A stretch of DNA of 13,003 nt from JAVVVD01 sp964642795 (GTDB lineage Bacteria; Bacillota; Clostridia; Christensenellales; CAG-138), in the NCBI GenBank assembly GCA_964642795.1, contig CAZXRQ010000053.1:1-13003 (forward strand), given 5' to 3'. Made by a program: the position numbers and the translations under genes. Of this stretch, positions 1 to 7,570 are shown piece by piece (the first letter of the stretch is position 1; each line of letters opens with the position of its first letter). The notes under the pieces are model-generated. The model was not told the DNA's origin. It was given only the letters and a program-made list of their open reading frames with translations, and searched no databases.

Positions 1-9
1 CGCAGGGAT

Positions 10-52
10 AAAAAAAGCCCGAAAACCTTAGATATTCTATGGGTTTTCGGGC
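10..52 (-). terminator. Intrinsic terminator of the tRNA-Leu gene
   Basis: Read on the minus strand, an 11-bp perfect stem (GCCCGAAAACC pairing with GGTTTTCGGGC, plus-strand arms 17-27 and 42-52) is followed at once by a run of seven T. It begins two bases after the CCA end of the tRNA, so it ends the tRNA transcript. Confidence 0.9.
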
Positions 53-53
53 C

Positions 54-140
54 TGGTGCCGAAGGAGGGACTCGAACCCTCACGTTGTTGCCAACAACGG
101 ATTTTGAATCCGTCACGTCTGCCAATTCCATCACTTCGGC
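54..140 (-). tRNA. tRNA-Leu (anticodon CAA)
   Basis: The minus strand reads as an 87-base class II tRNA. The acceptor arms GCCGAAG and CTTCGGC pair perfectly, followed by discriminator A and an encoded CCA. The anticodon stem ACGGA/TCCGT encloses the loop TTCAAAA, giving anticodon CAA, which decodes UUG leucine. A long variable arm (around TTGTTGGCAACAA) is typical of tRNA-Leu and tRNA-Ser. The T arm holds GGTTCGAGTCC. It has its own promoter and terminator and is transcribed away from the lipoprotein operon. Confidence 0.96.
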
Positions 141-150
141 GTTGGAAATG

Positions 151-179
151 ATTCTATCACAATGGCGGCCGGTTTGCAA
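151..179 (-). promoter_or_regulatory. Promoter of tRNA-Leu
   Basis: On the minus strand a -35 box TTGCAA (174-179) and a -10 box TAGAAT (151-156) are separated by exactly 17 bp. Transcription would begin about 5 bases before the mature tRNA 5' end at 140. Confidence 0.75.
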
Positions 180-254
180 CCGCACGCAACGAGGTTTTTA
201 TGTGTGCGACAAAAATATATATGAGCCGTGCAACCCAAAACGTACCTCATGCGT

Positions 255-260
255 TATAAT
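255..260 (+). promoter_or_regulatory. Likely -10 box for the DUF4349-SIMPL operon
   Basis: A perfect TATAAT lies 38 bp before the start codon at 299. No convincing -35 hexamer is seen 16-18 bp upstream, so the promoter is either weak or dependent on another factor. The 158-bp gap between this operon and the divergent tRNA otherwise holds only the tRNA promoter. Confidence 0.4.
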
Positions 261-298
261 GATAACAAGATCAAAAAAGGTATGGAGGTAGAAATACC

Positions 299-1339
299 AT
301 GAGACGCTTTTTAATAGTTATCGCGGCCGCGATGTGCGCGCTTATGCTGCTTGCCGGCTGCGGCGCAAGCCGTGACTACGCAACCACGGAATCCACAGCA
401 TATGACGGCGGCAATTATTATGGCTCCGCAGAATATGAAGTAGCGGAAGAGGTAGACGTGGAGGGGGCTGGTTCGCCGGCACCGGCTGCGGATGTGGCGG
501 ACGCCGCTGCGCGGGGCGTTGAAACGCCGGATTACGGCGGACGCAAGGTGATACGGAACATCTACATGTCCCTCGATACCGATGCGTTTGACGATGATAT
601 GCAGTCCCTGCTGGGCCGGGTGGCCGAGCTGGGCGGCTATACGGAATCCTCCACGGTGGACGGCCGTAAGCCCGAGAATTATAACGATTCCGGACGTACT
701 GGTTATTTTGTGTTCCGCATACCGGCGGATAAGGTGGATGAGTTTGCCGCCGCTGCGCAGGGCTGCGGCACGCTAATTAGCTACTCTGAAAATGCGGAGG
801 ATATCACCAGCCAGTACTTCGATATAGATACCCGGCTGAGCGTGCTGCGCACCCAGTTGGACAGGCTCACCACCATATTAGTGGATACCGATAACCTCGC
901 GGACATAATTGCCTTGGAGCAGGAGATCGCCGACGTTACGCTGGAGATAGAGGAGCTTACGACCGAGCTTCGCCGCTACGACGGGCTTATCGACTATGCG
1001 ACCGTTACCGTCAATCTGTATGAGGAGCGACTGTATATCGGACCTGCCGCCGAAAAGACCGTTGGTGAGCGCATAAAGGCGGGCTTTACGGATTCGCTGT
1101 ACGGCGTGGGTACGTTCTTTGCGGATGCGTTCGTATGGCTTGTAAGCGCGCTGCCCATACTCGTGCTGCTTGCGGGCATTGGCGTAGGCCTGTTCTTTAT
1201 AATAAGAGGCGGCAAGAAGCGCCGCGCAAAGCGCGCCCAGCGTAAAGCAGCAATGATATATGCAAGAAACGGTCAGTATGCTCCCGCGCCACAGGCGCCC
1301 CGGAATACCCAGAGCAATACGGAGGAGAATCATGAATAA
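299..1339 (+). CDS. DUF4349 domain lipoprotein
   Basis: This is a 346-residue envelope lipoprotein of the DUF4349 family, whose molecular role is unknown. The N-terminus is a short positive stretch, a hydrophobic core and a perfect lipobox LLAGC with the lipidated cysteine at residue 21. A low-complexity linker follows (about 22-80), then the DUF4349 domain (about 80-250). That domain includes a long charged helical section (about 185-230) rich in Glu, Leu and Thr that is likely coiled coil. One membrane segment (about 279-302) and a very basic tail (GGKKRRAKRAQRK) put the C-terminus inside the cell, so the domain is held outside at both ends. The start is set by GGAGGT 9 bases upstream. The last 8 bp overlap the next gene, so the two are translationally coupled. 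Confidence 0.88.
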   Translation: MRRFLIVIAAAMCALMLLAGCGASRDYATTESTAYDGGNYYGSAEYEVAEEVDVEGAGSPAPAADVADAAARGVETPDYGGRKVIRNIYMSLDTDAFDDDMQSLLGRVAELGGYTESSTVDGRKPENYNDSGRTGYFVFRIPADKVDEFAAAAQGCGTLISYSENAEDITSQYFDIDTRLSVLRTQLDRLTTILVDTDNLADIIALEQEIADVTLEIEELTTELRRYDGLIDYATVTVNLYEERLYIGPAAEKTVGERIKAGFTDSLYGVGTFFADAFVWLVSALPILVLLAGIGVGLFFIIRGGKKRRAKRAQRKAAMIYARNGQYAPAPQAPRNTQSNTEENHE

Positions 1340-2135
1340 GCGTATTATTTCGATCATCGCGCTGATAACGGCGCTTGCAATGGTGGCGCTGCTGGGCTGT
1401 GCCTGCAAAAGCGAGGAGCAGCTGCAGCAGGAGGCGGCAGAGCAGAGCGCCAGCACCAACGTCAGCCTTACTACCTATACCGAACCCGTGAATACTATCA
1501 CGGTAAGCGGCAACGGCTCCACCACCGCGCAGCCGGACATGGCGACGATCGTGTTTGAGGTGCGTACCGAGGGTGAGACCGCGACTGAGGCGCAGGAGCA
1601 GAATACGCTGATCATGGAGGCGGTGCTCCAAGCGGTTCGCGCCCGCGGCGTCGCGGAGGAGGATATCACCACGTCGTACCTGTATCTGAGCGAGCAGTAC
1701 GACTGGGACAAGACGCCCGCCGAGGTAGTCGGCTACGAGCTATATAACAGCATTGATGTTACAGTGCGGGATATATCCATACTCGGCGATCTTATCAGCG
1801 ACGCTGTCGCGGCAGGCGCAACCGGTACGGGCGGGGTAGAATTCTGCGTGGAGGACTATTCCGTGCCCTATGCGGAGGCGTTGACGGCCGCAATGCAGGA
1901 TGCGCGAGCCGCGGCGGAGACGCTTGCCACAGCAGCTGGCTGCAGGCTCGTTGAGCTGCCCGTATCCATAAGCGAAACCAGCTATAACCAACCGGTGCTC
2001 TACCGTAATACGGACGTAGCGGAGGCTGAAGCGTCCGCCGCGGCGGATTCAGGCAGCGCGGCGTCGATCTCCACAGGAGAACTCACCGTGGAGGCCGCGG
2101 TGACCGTAGTGTATTCCATAGAGCCGCTGGCATAA
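1332..2135 (+). CDS. SIMPL (DUF541) domain lipoprotein
   Basis: This is a 267-residue protein of the SIMPL/DUF541 family, a group of secreted or surface proteins with no settled biochemical role. The ATG at 1332 is chosen because GGAGGAG lies just upstream and the signal peptide then begins normally (MNKRIIS) and ends in a lipobox (LLGC, cysteine 23). An in-frame start 72 bases earlier would put a basic non-signal stretch in front. After a Ser/Glu/Gln-rich linker, the SIMPL domain fills about residues 52-267. It opens with ITVSGNGSTTAQPDMATIVF, the classic family start. The gene overlaps the DUF4349 lipoprotein gene by 8 bp and ends just before a terminator, so the two form an operon of membrane-anchored outside-facing proteins. 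Confidence 0.88.
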   Translation: MNKRIISIIALITALAMVALLGCACKSEEQLQQEAAEQSASTNVSLTTYTEPVNTITVSGNGSTTAQPDMATIVFEVRTEGETATEAQEQNTLIMEAVLQAVRARGVAEEDITTSYLYLSEQYDWDKTPAEVVGYELYNSIDVTVRDISILGDLISDAVAAGATGTGGVEFCVEDYSVPYAEALTAAMQDARAAAETLATAAGCRLVELPVSISETSYNQPVLYRNTDVAEAEASAAADSGSAASISTGELTVEAAVTVVYSIEPLA

Positions 2136-2155
2136 CGCAGCACGTTACCATACAG

Positions 2156-2201
2156 GCCGTTTTCCGGATACGATATTATTTCCCGGGAAACGGCTTTTTT
2201 T
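2156..2201 (+). terminator. Intrinsic terminator after the SIMPL gene
   Basis: A 12-bp stem (GCCGTTTTCCGG at 2156-2167 with CCGGGAAACGGC at 2183-2194) is followed by seven T. The single T-G pair is a stable wobble only in plus-strand RNA, which fits a terminator for the upstream plus-strand genes. Confidence 0.9.
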
Positions 2202-2213
2202 GCGCCGCTATGT

Positions 2214-2231
2214 ATCATTTGTGAGAATGAT
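2214..2231 (+). promoter_or_regulatory. Candidate operator for the Crp/Fnr-family regulator
   Basis: A perfect inverted repeat ATCATT-N6-AATGAT ends 1 bp before the -35 box of the regulator gene. Its centre (2222.5) is about 44 bp upstream of the predicted transcription start. That is near the place where class II Crp-type activators touch polymerase. Binding by the adjacent regulator is inferred from position only. Confidence 0.4.
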
Positions 2232-2232
2232 G

Positions 2233-2260
2233 TTGACTTGCAGCAGGGCTATGGTATTAT
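2233..2260 (+). promoter_or_regulatory. Promoter of the Crp-ABC importer operon
   Basis: TTGACT (2233-2238) and TATTAT (2255-2260) are separated by 16 bp, followed by an AT-rich stretch. It lies 35 bp before the regulator start codon. No other promoter or terminator is evident before 5201, so it probably drives all four genes. Confidence 0.65.
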
Positions 2261-2294
2261 ATAAACGTCTCATATAAGACAGAAAGGCAAGCAA

Positions 2295-2933
2295 ATGACT
2301 CTTAAACCCGCACAAACGGAGCTGATATGCACAAACCGGCTTTTTAGCGATATGCCGGAGATGTTTGTACGCGACGCGCTTGATCGAATGACCGTTGTTC
2401 GGTTTGACGTTGGCGAGGCCGTTCTTATGGAGCGGCAGTCCGCACACGCGTTGGGCATAATCGTTTCCGGCGAGGCCGCAGTGTATAAGGCGGCGGGCGA
2501 GGGTCAGGTGCTTATGAGCATACTGCCGGCGGGCAGTCTGCTGGGCGCGGCAACGCTGTTCATGCGCGACGGGGGCGCCGCCACAGAGGTGCGCGCAAAG
2601 CGGGTATGCAGGGTGGCGCTGCTGGATGAGGCCGACGTTATCGAGCTAATGCGCGCCAACTTCGATTTTACGTTGCGCTATATTACCTACCTTACCGAAC
2701 GGGTGCATTTTCTGACCGGCCGCATCGAGAGCATGGGCTGCACCACCGCCGCCGATAAGCTGTATAACTTCCTGCTGCACAGGAGCGTGGACGGGTGCGT
2801 TACGCTGCCGCTCGGCATGGGCGAGCTGGCCACGGCGCTGGGTATAAGCCGCGCGTCGCTCTACCGCGCGCTGGACGATATGGAACAGTCAAAAAGGCTC
2901 CGCCGCGACGGAAAGACAATATATATTTTGTAA
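2295..2933 (+). CDS. Crp/Fnr-family transcriptional regulator
   Basis: This is a 212-residue DNA-binding regulator. Residues about 15-125 form the cyclic-nucleotide-binding-like beta barrel (VLMERQSAHALGIIVSGEAA, then a PAGSLLGAATLF turn). A long dimerisation helix runs over about 128-152, and a C-terminal Crp-type helix-turn-helix over about 173-197, with recognition helix ISRASLYRALDDM. The residues that bind cAMP in E. coli Crp are not clearly conserved, and the N-terminal four-cysteine pattern of FNR is absent, so the signal cannot be named. It heads an operon with an ABC importer 21 bp downstream and probably controls it and itself. AGAAAGG lies 8 bases before the ATG. The family call is firm but the ligand is unknown. 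Confidence 0.9.
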   Translation: MTLKPAQTELICTNRLFSDMPEMFVRDALDRMTVVRFDVGEAVLMERQSAHALGIIVSGEAAVYKAAGEGQVLMSILPAGSLLGAATLFMRDGGAATEVRAKRVCRVALLDEADVIELMRANFDFTLRYITYLTERVHFLTGRIESMGCTTAADKLYNFLLHRSVDGCVTLPLGMGELATALGISRASLYRALDDMEQSKRLRRDGKTIYIL

Positions 2934-2954
2934 AAGGAAAGAAGGAACCATACC

Positions 2955-3899
2955 ATGAAGAAACTGATGTCTTTGATTCTTGCTGCAATGCTGGTGCTCA
3001 GCTTTGCTGCCTGCGCATCCCCCGCAGACCCCATCAATATCACCGCATTAAAGGGCCCCACCGGAATGGGTATGGCGATGCTGATGCAGGAGGAATACGC
3101 CGGTGATTATTCCATAACGCTTTCCTCCGCGCCGGATGAGGTGACCGCCGCGTTTATCTCCGGCGATACCGATATAGCCGCAGTCCCCATAAACCTTGCC
3201 TCCGTGCTGTACAACAAGCTGGAGGGCGACGTGGTGCTGCTTGCGGTCAATACCCTTGGCGTGCTGTATGTGCTTGAGGCAGGCGATACCGTAAACAGCT
3301 TAGCCGACCTTGCGGGCAAAACGCTGTATGCCACCGGTCAGGGCTCCACGCCGGAATACATACTTAATTACCTGCTTGAGGCCAACGGCATGACGGATCA
3401 GGTCACCGTGGAGTACTATACCGAACACAGCGAGCTTGCAACGCTGATGGCCGCCGGCGACGTAACGCTGGGTATGCTGCCCGAGCCCAACGTATCCGCG
3501 GTGCTGGTAAAGAACGACGCCGTGCACGTTGCGCTGGATCTTACCGAGGAGTGGAACAGCGTCAGCGATACAGCGCTGGTGCAGGGCTGCATAATCGCAA
3601 AGCGCAGCTATTACGAGGCAAACACCGCTGCGGTGGAGAGCTTCTTGACCGACTATGCCGCATCTGCGGAGTATGTGAATACCAACGTTGACGAGGCAGC
3701 AACGCTCATGGAGACTTACGGCATACTGGCCTCTGCCGCCATAGCGAAGCAGGCCATACCCAAGTGCAACATTGTATGTATGCAGGGAGAGGACGCGCAG
3801 GCAGCCGCCAGCGGTATGCTCAAGGTGCTGTTCAACGCCAATCCCAAGAGCGTAGGCGGCGCGTTGCCCGGCGACGATTTCTACATAGCGGGCAACTGA
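2955..3899 (+). CDS. ABC transporter solute-binding lipoprotein (NitT/TauT, NMT1-like type)
   Basis: This is a 314-residue extracellular binding protein. The signal peptide ends near SFAAC (cysteine 20). This is a slightly atypical lipobox because Phe sits at -3. The fold resembles the SsuA/TauA/ThiY group: the opening INITALKGPTGMGMAMLMQE, the stretch AAVPINLASVLYNK, and LADLAGKTLYATGQGSTPEY are typical of NMT1-like periplasmic-binding proteins. Known family ligands include sulfonates, nitrate and pyrimidine precursors of thiamine, and nothing here singles one out. A purine-rich ribosome site (AAGGAAAGAAGGA) precedes the ATG. It is followed 22 bp on by the permease, and together with the ATPase these form a complete importer under the Crp-type regulator. 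Confidence 0.87.
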   Translation: MKKLMSLILAAMLVLSFAACASPADPINITALKGPTGMGMAMLMQEEYAGDYSITLSSAPDEVTAAFISGDTDIAAVPINLASVLYNKLEGDVVLLAVNTLGVLYVLEAGDTVNSLADLAGKTLYATGQGSTPEYILNYLLEANGMTDQVTVEYYTEHSELATLMAAGDVTLGMLPEPNVSAVLVKNDAVHVALDLTEEWNSVSDTALVQGCIIAKRSYYEANTAAVESFLTDYAASAEYVNTNVDEAATLMETYGILASAAIAKQAIPKCNIVCMQGEDAQAAASGMLKVLFNANPKSVGGALPGDDFYIAGN

Positions 3900-3921
3900 T
3901 CTCCCGCCCCGACAGGCTTTT

Positions 3922-4662
3922 ATGTGGAGTAAGCTTCCAAAACCCGTACGGGTAATAATAATTGCTGCGCTGTACGCGGCGCTTTGGCAGGCTGCCTCGC
4001 TTTTAGTGGGCAGCCCGCTTAAGCTCCCCTCCCCGCTTCTTACATTACGCACCTTTTTCAAGCTTGCCGCGACCGGCTACTTTTGGGCGTCCATAGCCGT
4101 TACGCTGGCGCGTATATGCGCAGGCTTTTTGATGGGTATGATCGCAGGCGTGCTGCTTGCGGCGCTGTCCGTGACCAGCAGCTTTATAGCGGATCTGATC
4201 ACCCCGGCGCTGTCGCTGATAAAGGCTACACCCGTCAGCTCGTTTATACTGCTTGCGCTGCTATGGCTGTCCGGCGGGCTTACGCCGGTGCTCATATCCT
4301 TCCTTATGGTAATTCCGATGGTGTTTGCCACGGTGCGCCGCGCCATATTGGATGTGCCGAGTCAGCTTGTGGAGATGACGAAGTTTTTCGGGTTGCCCCT
4401 CAAGCGGCGGTTGAAGCTGTTGTACATCCCCAGCGTAAAGCCGCAGTTTATCGCATCCGCCACGACCGCGCTGGGCTTCGCGTGGAAATCCGGAGTGGCG
4501 GCGGAGGTGCTGTCCACACCCAGGCTTTCCATCGGGCGCAGCATATACGAGAGTAAGCTGTACCTGGAAACCCCTCAGCTGTTTGCGTGGACGGCAGCGG
4601 TGATACTGCTTAGCGTGCTTATAGAAAAGGTGTTTGTCTGGCTTATAAGGGGGCGCGTATGA
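3922..4662 (+). CDS. ABC transporter permease (SsuC/TauC type)
   Basis: This is a 246-residue inner-membrane permease of the binding-protein-dependent type. About six hydrophobic segments are visible (roughly 9-27, 51-85, 88-108, 111-137, 173-195 and 217-237). The cytoplasmic EAA loop is seen at about 150-172 (EMTKFFGLPLKRRLKLLYIP), where the ATPase docks. Length matches the family. The ATG at 3922 has only a weak AGG 5 bases upstream, suggesting coupling to the solute-binding gene that ends 22 bp before. Its stop codon overlaps the ATPase start as ATGA. Family assignment is confident and substrate is not. Confidence 0.9.
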   Translation: MWSKLPKPVRVIIIAALYAALWQAASLLVGSPLKLPSPLLTLRTFFKLAATGYFWASIAVTLARICAGFLMGMIAGVLLAALSVTSSFIADLITPALSLIKATPVSSFILLALLWLSGGLTPVLISFLMVIPMVFATVRRAILDVPSQLVEMTKFFGLPLKRRLKLLYIPSVKPQFIASATTALGFAWKSGVAAEVLSTPRLSIGRSIYESKLYLETPQLFAWTAAVILLSVLIEKVFVWLIRGRV

Positions 4663-5201
4663 TAGAGCTTCATGACCTGACCTGCGGCTATGACGGCATC
4701 TACCCTGTAAAGGAGCTTTCCGCGCAGCTTCCGAGCACCGGGCTTATAGCGATAACCGGCGCGTCGGGCTGCGGCAAAACCACGCTTCTGAGATGCCTTG
4801 CGGGGCTGCTGATGCCTGCGTCGGGAGGGGTCTCGGGTTTACCCAAAAAACTCTCCATGGTGTTTCAGGAGGACAGATTGCTGCCCTGGCTGGGCGTGCG
4901 GGAAAACGTACTGCTAAGCAACGCGGCAGGTGATGCGGACATATGGTTGGATGCGGTTGAGTTGGACGTGTCTGCGCGGGATAAGCCAATAGCCGAGCTT
5001 TCCGGAGGTATGCAGCGCCGTGTCGCCATAGCCCGCGCACTGAACTTTAAAGGAGATGCGCTGCTTATGGATGAGCCGATGAAGGGACTGGACGCGCAGC
5101 TTGCCCGCCGCATAATGGGGCGCATACTCAAGCTGTACCCGCTGGTAATCATCACCGCCCACGAGGAGGCAGAGGGCGCCGCCATACTGCATCTACGGTA
5201 G
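4659..5201 (+). CDS. ABC transporter ATP-binding protein, compact form
   Basis: This is a 180-residue ATPase that powers the upstream permease. All catalytic motifs are present in order: Walker A GASGCGKTT (34-42), Q-loop glutamine 70, signature LSGGMQ (114-119), Walker B ALLMDEP with catalytic Glu139, and H-loop His168. It is 60-80 residues shorter than usual SsuB/TauB/NrtC ATPases. The region between Walker A and Q-loop is trimmed, and the protein stops 12 residues after the H-loop histidine with no C-terminal extension. The frame shows no damage and ends next to a hairpin, so it looks like a naturally small ATPase rather than a truncation. It overlaps the permease by 4 bp (ATGA). Confidence 0.9.
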   Translation: MIELHDLTCGYDGIYPVKELSAQLPSTGLIAITGASGCGKTTLLRCLAGLLMPASGGVSGLPKKLSMVFQEDRLLPWLGVRENVLLSNAAGDADIWLDAVELDVSARDKPIAELSGGMQRRVAIARALNFKGDALLMDEPMKGLDAQLARRIMGRILKLYPLVIITAHEEAEGAAILHLR

Positions 5202-5209
5202 CAAATAAT

Positions 5210-5237
5210 AAGAGGCTGTCCATTAGGATGGACTCTT
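5210..5237. terminator. Shared hairpin between convergent operons
   Basis: GTCCAT (5218-5223) and ATGGAC (5228-5233) form a stem with loop TAGG, and outer AAGAG/CTCTT arms extend it. It is the only structure in the 35 bp between the stop codons of the ATPase (plus) and phoR (minus). The T tracts are weak on both sides, so termination efficiency is uncertain. Confidence 0.45.
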
Positions 5238-6899
5238 TACGTTGACTGCTTCGGCAACGCCACCGTAATGACGGTTCCACACCCAATATTGCTATCCAAA
5301 CTGATTTCCCCTCGATGCAGCAGCACCGCGTGCTTGACGATGGAAAGCCCCAGTCCCGTGCCGCCCGTCTCTTTGGAATGACTTTTGTCAACACGGTAAA
5401 AGCGTTCAAAGATGCGCGCCTGATGCTCCTTCGGGATGCCGATGCCGTTGTCCTCGATGGTTAGTACGGCGGATTCACCCTGTTCCGCGACGCTCACGTG
5501 CACATAGCCGCCCTCGTGATTGTATTTTATGGCGTTGTCGGTGAGATTATAAGCGATTTCGTAGAGCAGCGTTTTTATCCCACGAATCGCTGTTGGCTCG
5601 CCCGTCACAGTGAGCGTCACATTCCTTGCTGCCGCAGCATCCGAAAGAGAAGCCGCCGCGTCCCTGACGACCTCTGACAGATCGACTGGCGCCATTTCCA
5701 TTTCGCCGCCCTCGTCAAGCTGCGAAAAGGCGGATGATGTCGTCGATGAGGGTGACGAGCCTTGCCGCTTCCGTGCGTATATGCCCCGTAAAGCGTGGCA
5801 TATCCCCGGGCTTGACAAACCCGTTTTCTATAAGCTCTGCGCTGCCCATGATGGACTGGAGCGGCGTTTTTAGTTCGTGAGAGACGTTCGCCGTAAACTC
5901 GCGGCGCTGCCGCTCCGCCATTGCCTTTTCGGTAATATCAAATGCCAGTATGACCGTTCCCGTCGTTTCTCCATCGCTCACAATGCGGCTTGCGTCGATC
6001 TCATACTGCCGGGCGTTGCGGGTGATGGTCGTGTCACCGTGGCCGTTTACTTTTGCTGAGTTGACTGCCTGCTGCACCTCGCGGCTTCGCTCCACGGTCA
6101 GAAAATCCTTGCCCACAGCACTTTCATCTGTGCCAAACAGCGTATAGGCCGCAGGATTGATGCTGACAATGCTTCCTTTTTCATTAAGCAGCACCAAGCC
6201 CTCGTTCATATGGTTCGTAATGGACGCAAACTCGTCCTGTTTTTCACGCAGCACGCTCATCTGCGCGTCAATCTGCCGCTGCTGATGTGCAATTCGCAAA
6301 AGGAGCTGCGATAGCTCGGGATAGGCATCGTTATCCAGCGGGTGTTCAAGGTCAAGCGCGTTGATGGGCGCTACGGTACGCTTGGTCACAAAGCTTGCTA
6401 AAATAGCAGAAAGTACGATCGCGCAGGCGAGTACAATACAGACCGGGGTGAGCATACCCAGCAGCAATGCAAACACACTGTTCTGCGTGATCGAAATGCG
6501 CAGCACGTTCCCGTCAGATAAGCACATTGCCTGATATAGCGTCTTTTCGGTCAGCGTTGCTGACATCCGCTCACTCTCGCCGTTACCCGTCGACAATGCC
6601 TCCCGTATTTCCTCGCGCTGTGCATGGTTTTCCATGGTGGCGGCGTCCGCTTGGTTGTCATACAGCACCGTTCCGTCCATAGATACCAGCGTCAGCCGGT
6701 AGGTATCGGGCTCCAGTCCGGAGAGCCAATCCATGCCGCCCGCTTCCACACCTTGCGCGGCAAGAAAAAGCTCGCTTTGCAGCTGGCTTTTTTGCACGGC
6801 GGAAAAATGATTGTACAGCACGCCAACGATGACCGCAAAGCAAAGAAGCAGCACGGATAGGGCAACGGTCAGTATTGACCAAAATATCCGTTTCTTCAT
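5237..6899 (-). pseudogene. phoR: PhoR-type sensor histidine kinase, frameshifted
   Basis: This is the membrane sensor kinase of the phosphate two-component system, partner of the PhoP encoded just upstream. The first frame (6899 down to 5715, 394 residues) has a membrane segment (about 5-29), an outside domain (30-140), a second membrane segment (about 143-170), a PAS domain (about 225-330) and the DHp domain with phospho-accepting His341 in NVSHELKTP. It then stops early after DDIIRLFAA. The ATPase domain continues in another frame down to 5237 (SQLDEGG, N box NLTDNAIKYN, DNGIGIP, GGTGLGLSIVKH). One extra base in the A4 run at 5725-5728 explains the break. Removing it gives about 553 residues, a normal PhoR length. 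The start has GGAGG 7 bases upstream and overlaps phoP as ATGA. It could be a sequencing error, a real loss, or a split kinase, since a restart ATG at 5701 has GAGGG in front. Confidence 0.88.
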
Positions 6900-7570
6900 G
6901 CCTTTGCCTCCAAGCGGTAGCCAACGCCACGTACGGTTTCAATAAGGCTGCCCGCGCTGCCAAGTTTAGCGCGCAAGGTGCGTATATGCACATCAACCGT
7001 GCGCGTTTCACCATCGTAATCAAAGCCCCAGATGTCCGAGAGCAATTGATCACGAGTATAAACTCTGCCGGGATTTTCCATAAACAAATGGAGCAGTTCG
7101 TATTCTTTCAGCGTCAATATCACCCGCTCACCACTCACCGTCACGGTATGCTCCGTCATATTTACCGAGAGATCTCCAATCGTAAGGAGCTGCTTCTCTA
7201 TTTTTGGCGCACTCCTGCGCAGTACCGCCTTGACGCGGGAGACCATCTCCATCATGCCGAATGGCTTAACAAGATAATCGTCCGCGCCGAGGTCGAGGCT
7301 TTGGATCTTGTCGTACTCCGCGCCCTTGGCGGTCGCCATGATAACGGGCAGGTCCCGCGTCCGGCTGTCCGCCTTCAGCCTTCTCAAGATCTCCACGCCG
7401 TCCTGGCCCGGAAGCATCACGTCAAGTATAACAAGCTCCGGCAACGCTGCGGCGACGGCTAAAAAGAACGCCTCGCCGTCGGGTAAGCCCACCGCCTCCA
7501 GTCCCACGGATTGCAGGGTGTAAATTTCGATGTCGCGGATGCTTGCGTCATCCTCTACACAGTAGATCAT
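6896..7570 (-). CDS. phoP: PhoP-type response regulator (OmpR family)
   Basis: This is a 224-residue transcription factor activated by phosphorylation from PhoR under phosphate limitation. The receiver domain (1-115) shows the acidic triad E6-D7-D8, phospho-accepting D50 in LVILDVMLPG, T80 and K102 in YLVKPF. A winged-helix DNA-binding domain (about 128-222) carries LTLKEYELLHLFMENPGRVY and ends in the usual VRGVGYRLE. It should bind the repeat array at 11662-11700. The start has AAGGGG upstream and overlaps phoU by 4 bp (ATGA). phoR follows with another ATGA overlap. The name rests on family resemblance plus placement inside the pst operon. Confidence 0.93.
   Translation of the reverse strand: MIYCVEDDASIRDIEIYTLQSVGLEAVGLPDGEAFFLAVAAALPELVILDVMLPGQDGVEILRRLKADSRTRDLPVIMATAKGAEYDKIQSLDLGADDYLVKPFGMMEMVSRVKAVLRRSAPKIEKQLLTIGDLSVNMTEHTVTVSGERVILTLKEYELLHLFMENPGRVYTRDQLLSDIWGFDYDGETRTVDVHIRTLRAKLGSAGSLIETVRGVGYRLEAKA

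Noticed and set aside
878..1459. A 193-residue minus-strand frame across the two lipoprotein genes
   Set aside because: It is antisense to two well-supported genes, with no ribosome site or family resemblance.
2136..2294. A riboswitch upstream of the Crp-type regulator
   Set aside because: The 159 bp are accounted for by a terminator, a palindrome and a promoter. The predicted leader is under 30 bases, too short for a riboswitch.
5721..5732. Programmed +1 frameshift of the prfB kind in phoR
   Set aside because: CTT followed by T allows slippage in principle, but there is no stop codon at the shift site and no upstream stimulatory ribosome site. A one-base insertion or sequence error is simpler.
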